Source: Deltaproteobacteria bacterium
GTDB taxonomy: Bacteria; Myxococcota; Myxococcia; Myxococcales; 40CM-4-68-19
DNA length: 6,567 bases
NCBI GenBank assembly: GCA_018266095.1
Contig: JAFEBC010000324.1
Span: forward strand, 1-6,567
Direction: 5' to 3'
The translations under genes were made by a program, and so were the position numbers. This document shows positions 6,161-6,567 of the stretch, in pieces (positions within the stretch are counted from its first letter, which is position 1; each line of letters opens with the position of its first letter). Under the pieces are notes generated by a model. The model did no database searches. It saw nothing but the letters and a program-made list of their open reading frames with translations, and was not told the origin of the DNA.

Positions 6161-6567
6161 CGGTCGCTGCTTCCTTGGGGATCGGGGTCGGCGAGCTGTT
6201 CGCGCAGCTTGGCGAGGCCGAGCGCCACGCGGGTCTTGACGGTGCCAAGGGGGACGCCGAGCTTCTCCGCGATCTGCGCGCCGGTCAGGCCGCCGAAGTA
6301 GGCGAGCTCCAGCACCGTGCGCTGCGCCTCGGGCAGCGAATCGAGCGCCCTGCGTGCGCGGGCGCGATCCGGGGACAGCTCGGGAGACTCCTCCTGCGGC
6401 TCGGCCTTCTCGGGAGGCAGCTCGTCCACGGGACGCAGGCGGTCCGCCGAGCGGATGCGATCGAGGCACCGGCTGCGCAGCCGCAACAAGAGCCACGTGC
6501 GCACCGAGCTGCGCTTCGGATCGTACTCGCTGGCGTGCTGCCAGGCCTCCAGGAAGCTGTCGTGCAG
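6157..6567 (-). CDS. ECF RNA polymerase sigma factor, N-terminus cut by the window edge
   Basis: The last 136 residues of a sigma-70 family ECF sigma factor; the reading frame runs open to base 6567, so the true start and roughly the first 50 residues lie outside. A GTG at 6504 is not the start, because conserved region 2 continues upstream of it. Visible residues 1-43 are the second half of region 2 (FLEAW, then EYDPKRSSVRTWLL and CLDRIRSADR, which carries region 2.4 for the -10 element). A Pro/Glu-rich linker (about 44-71) follows. Region 4 (about 72-125) has the helix-turn-helix LTGAQIAEKLGVPLGTVKTR for the -35 element. The linker is acidic. Its stop overlaps the ATG of the anti-sigma gene by the sequence ATGA, so the two are translated together. 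The region 4 helix-turn-helix looks like the SigK/RskA-type ECF groups, but group assignment needs the full sequence. Such sigma factors often control their own operon, whose promoter is outside this window. Confidence 0.93.
   Translation of the reverse strand: MHDSFLEAWQHASEYDPKRSSVRTWLLLRLRSRCLDRIRSADRLRPVDELPPEKAEPQEESPELSPDRARARRALDSLPEAQRTVLELAYFGGLTGAQIAEKLGVPLGTVKTRVALGLAKLREQLADPDPQGSSDR
6170..6176 (-). promoter_or_regulatory. Ribosome binding site of the anti-sigma gene
   Basis: On the minus strand AAGGAAG ends 9 bases before the ATG at 6160. It lies inside the 3' end of the sigma gene and fits translational coupling of the two genes. Confidence 0.55.

Noticed and set aside
5372..6301. 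309-codon open frame on the plus strand over the sigma/anti-sigma genes
   Set aside because: It is antisense to the anti-sigma gene, whose cupin ligands and RskA-like N-terminus are clear, and has Arg/Ala-rich content with no domain.

Overview
The window is very GC-rich and every real gene uses G or C in almost all third codon positions. The gene content points to a member of the Myxococcota (myxobacteria and relatives): a secreted Lys/Ala-rich protein with a PEGA-like domain, a long cysteine-rich protein with Ig-like modules and a propeller, and an ECF sigma factor paired with a cupin anti-sigma factor. This placement is inferred from composition and architecture, not from a database match.

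Layout. Bases 1-253 hold no supported gene. They contain a perfect 9+9 inverted repeat near the left edge, a small 10-bp-spaced direct repeat, and the ribosome binding site of the first gene. Two rightward genes follow, 13 bases apart and probably one operon. The first (254-1762, 502 aa) encodes an exported protein with a helical hexapeptide-repeat spacer, a possible TolB-N/CsgG-like domain, a PEGA-like domain and two C-terminal hydrophobic segments. The second (1776-5468, 1230 aa) encodes a surface or periplasmic protein, possibly a lipoprotein, with three tandem four-cysteine modules, about six Ig-like modules and a C-terminal PQQ-like beta-propeller. Their pairing suggests a cell-envelope assembly, with the first anchored in the membrane and the second reaching outward; the function is unknown.

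The right part holds two leftward genes that converge on the long gene, with only 20 bases between the two stop codons and a GC hairpin there. They are a sigma-70 ECF sigma factor, cut at its N-terminus by the window edge (6157-6567), and its presumed anti-sigma factor (5489-6160). Stop and start overlap as ATGA. The anti-sigma factor looks like a hybrid: its N-terminus resembles the zinc-less RskA type rather than the zinc-binding ChrR type, yet it has a ChrR-like cupin with all four metal ligands and no membrane segment.

No mobile element, CRISPR array, tRNA or rRNA was seen. The points most worth a second look are the hybrid anti-sigma factor, the two-gene envelope pair, and a sharp change of codon usage inside the long gene at the start of its propeller domain.
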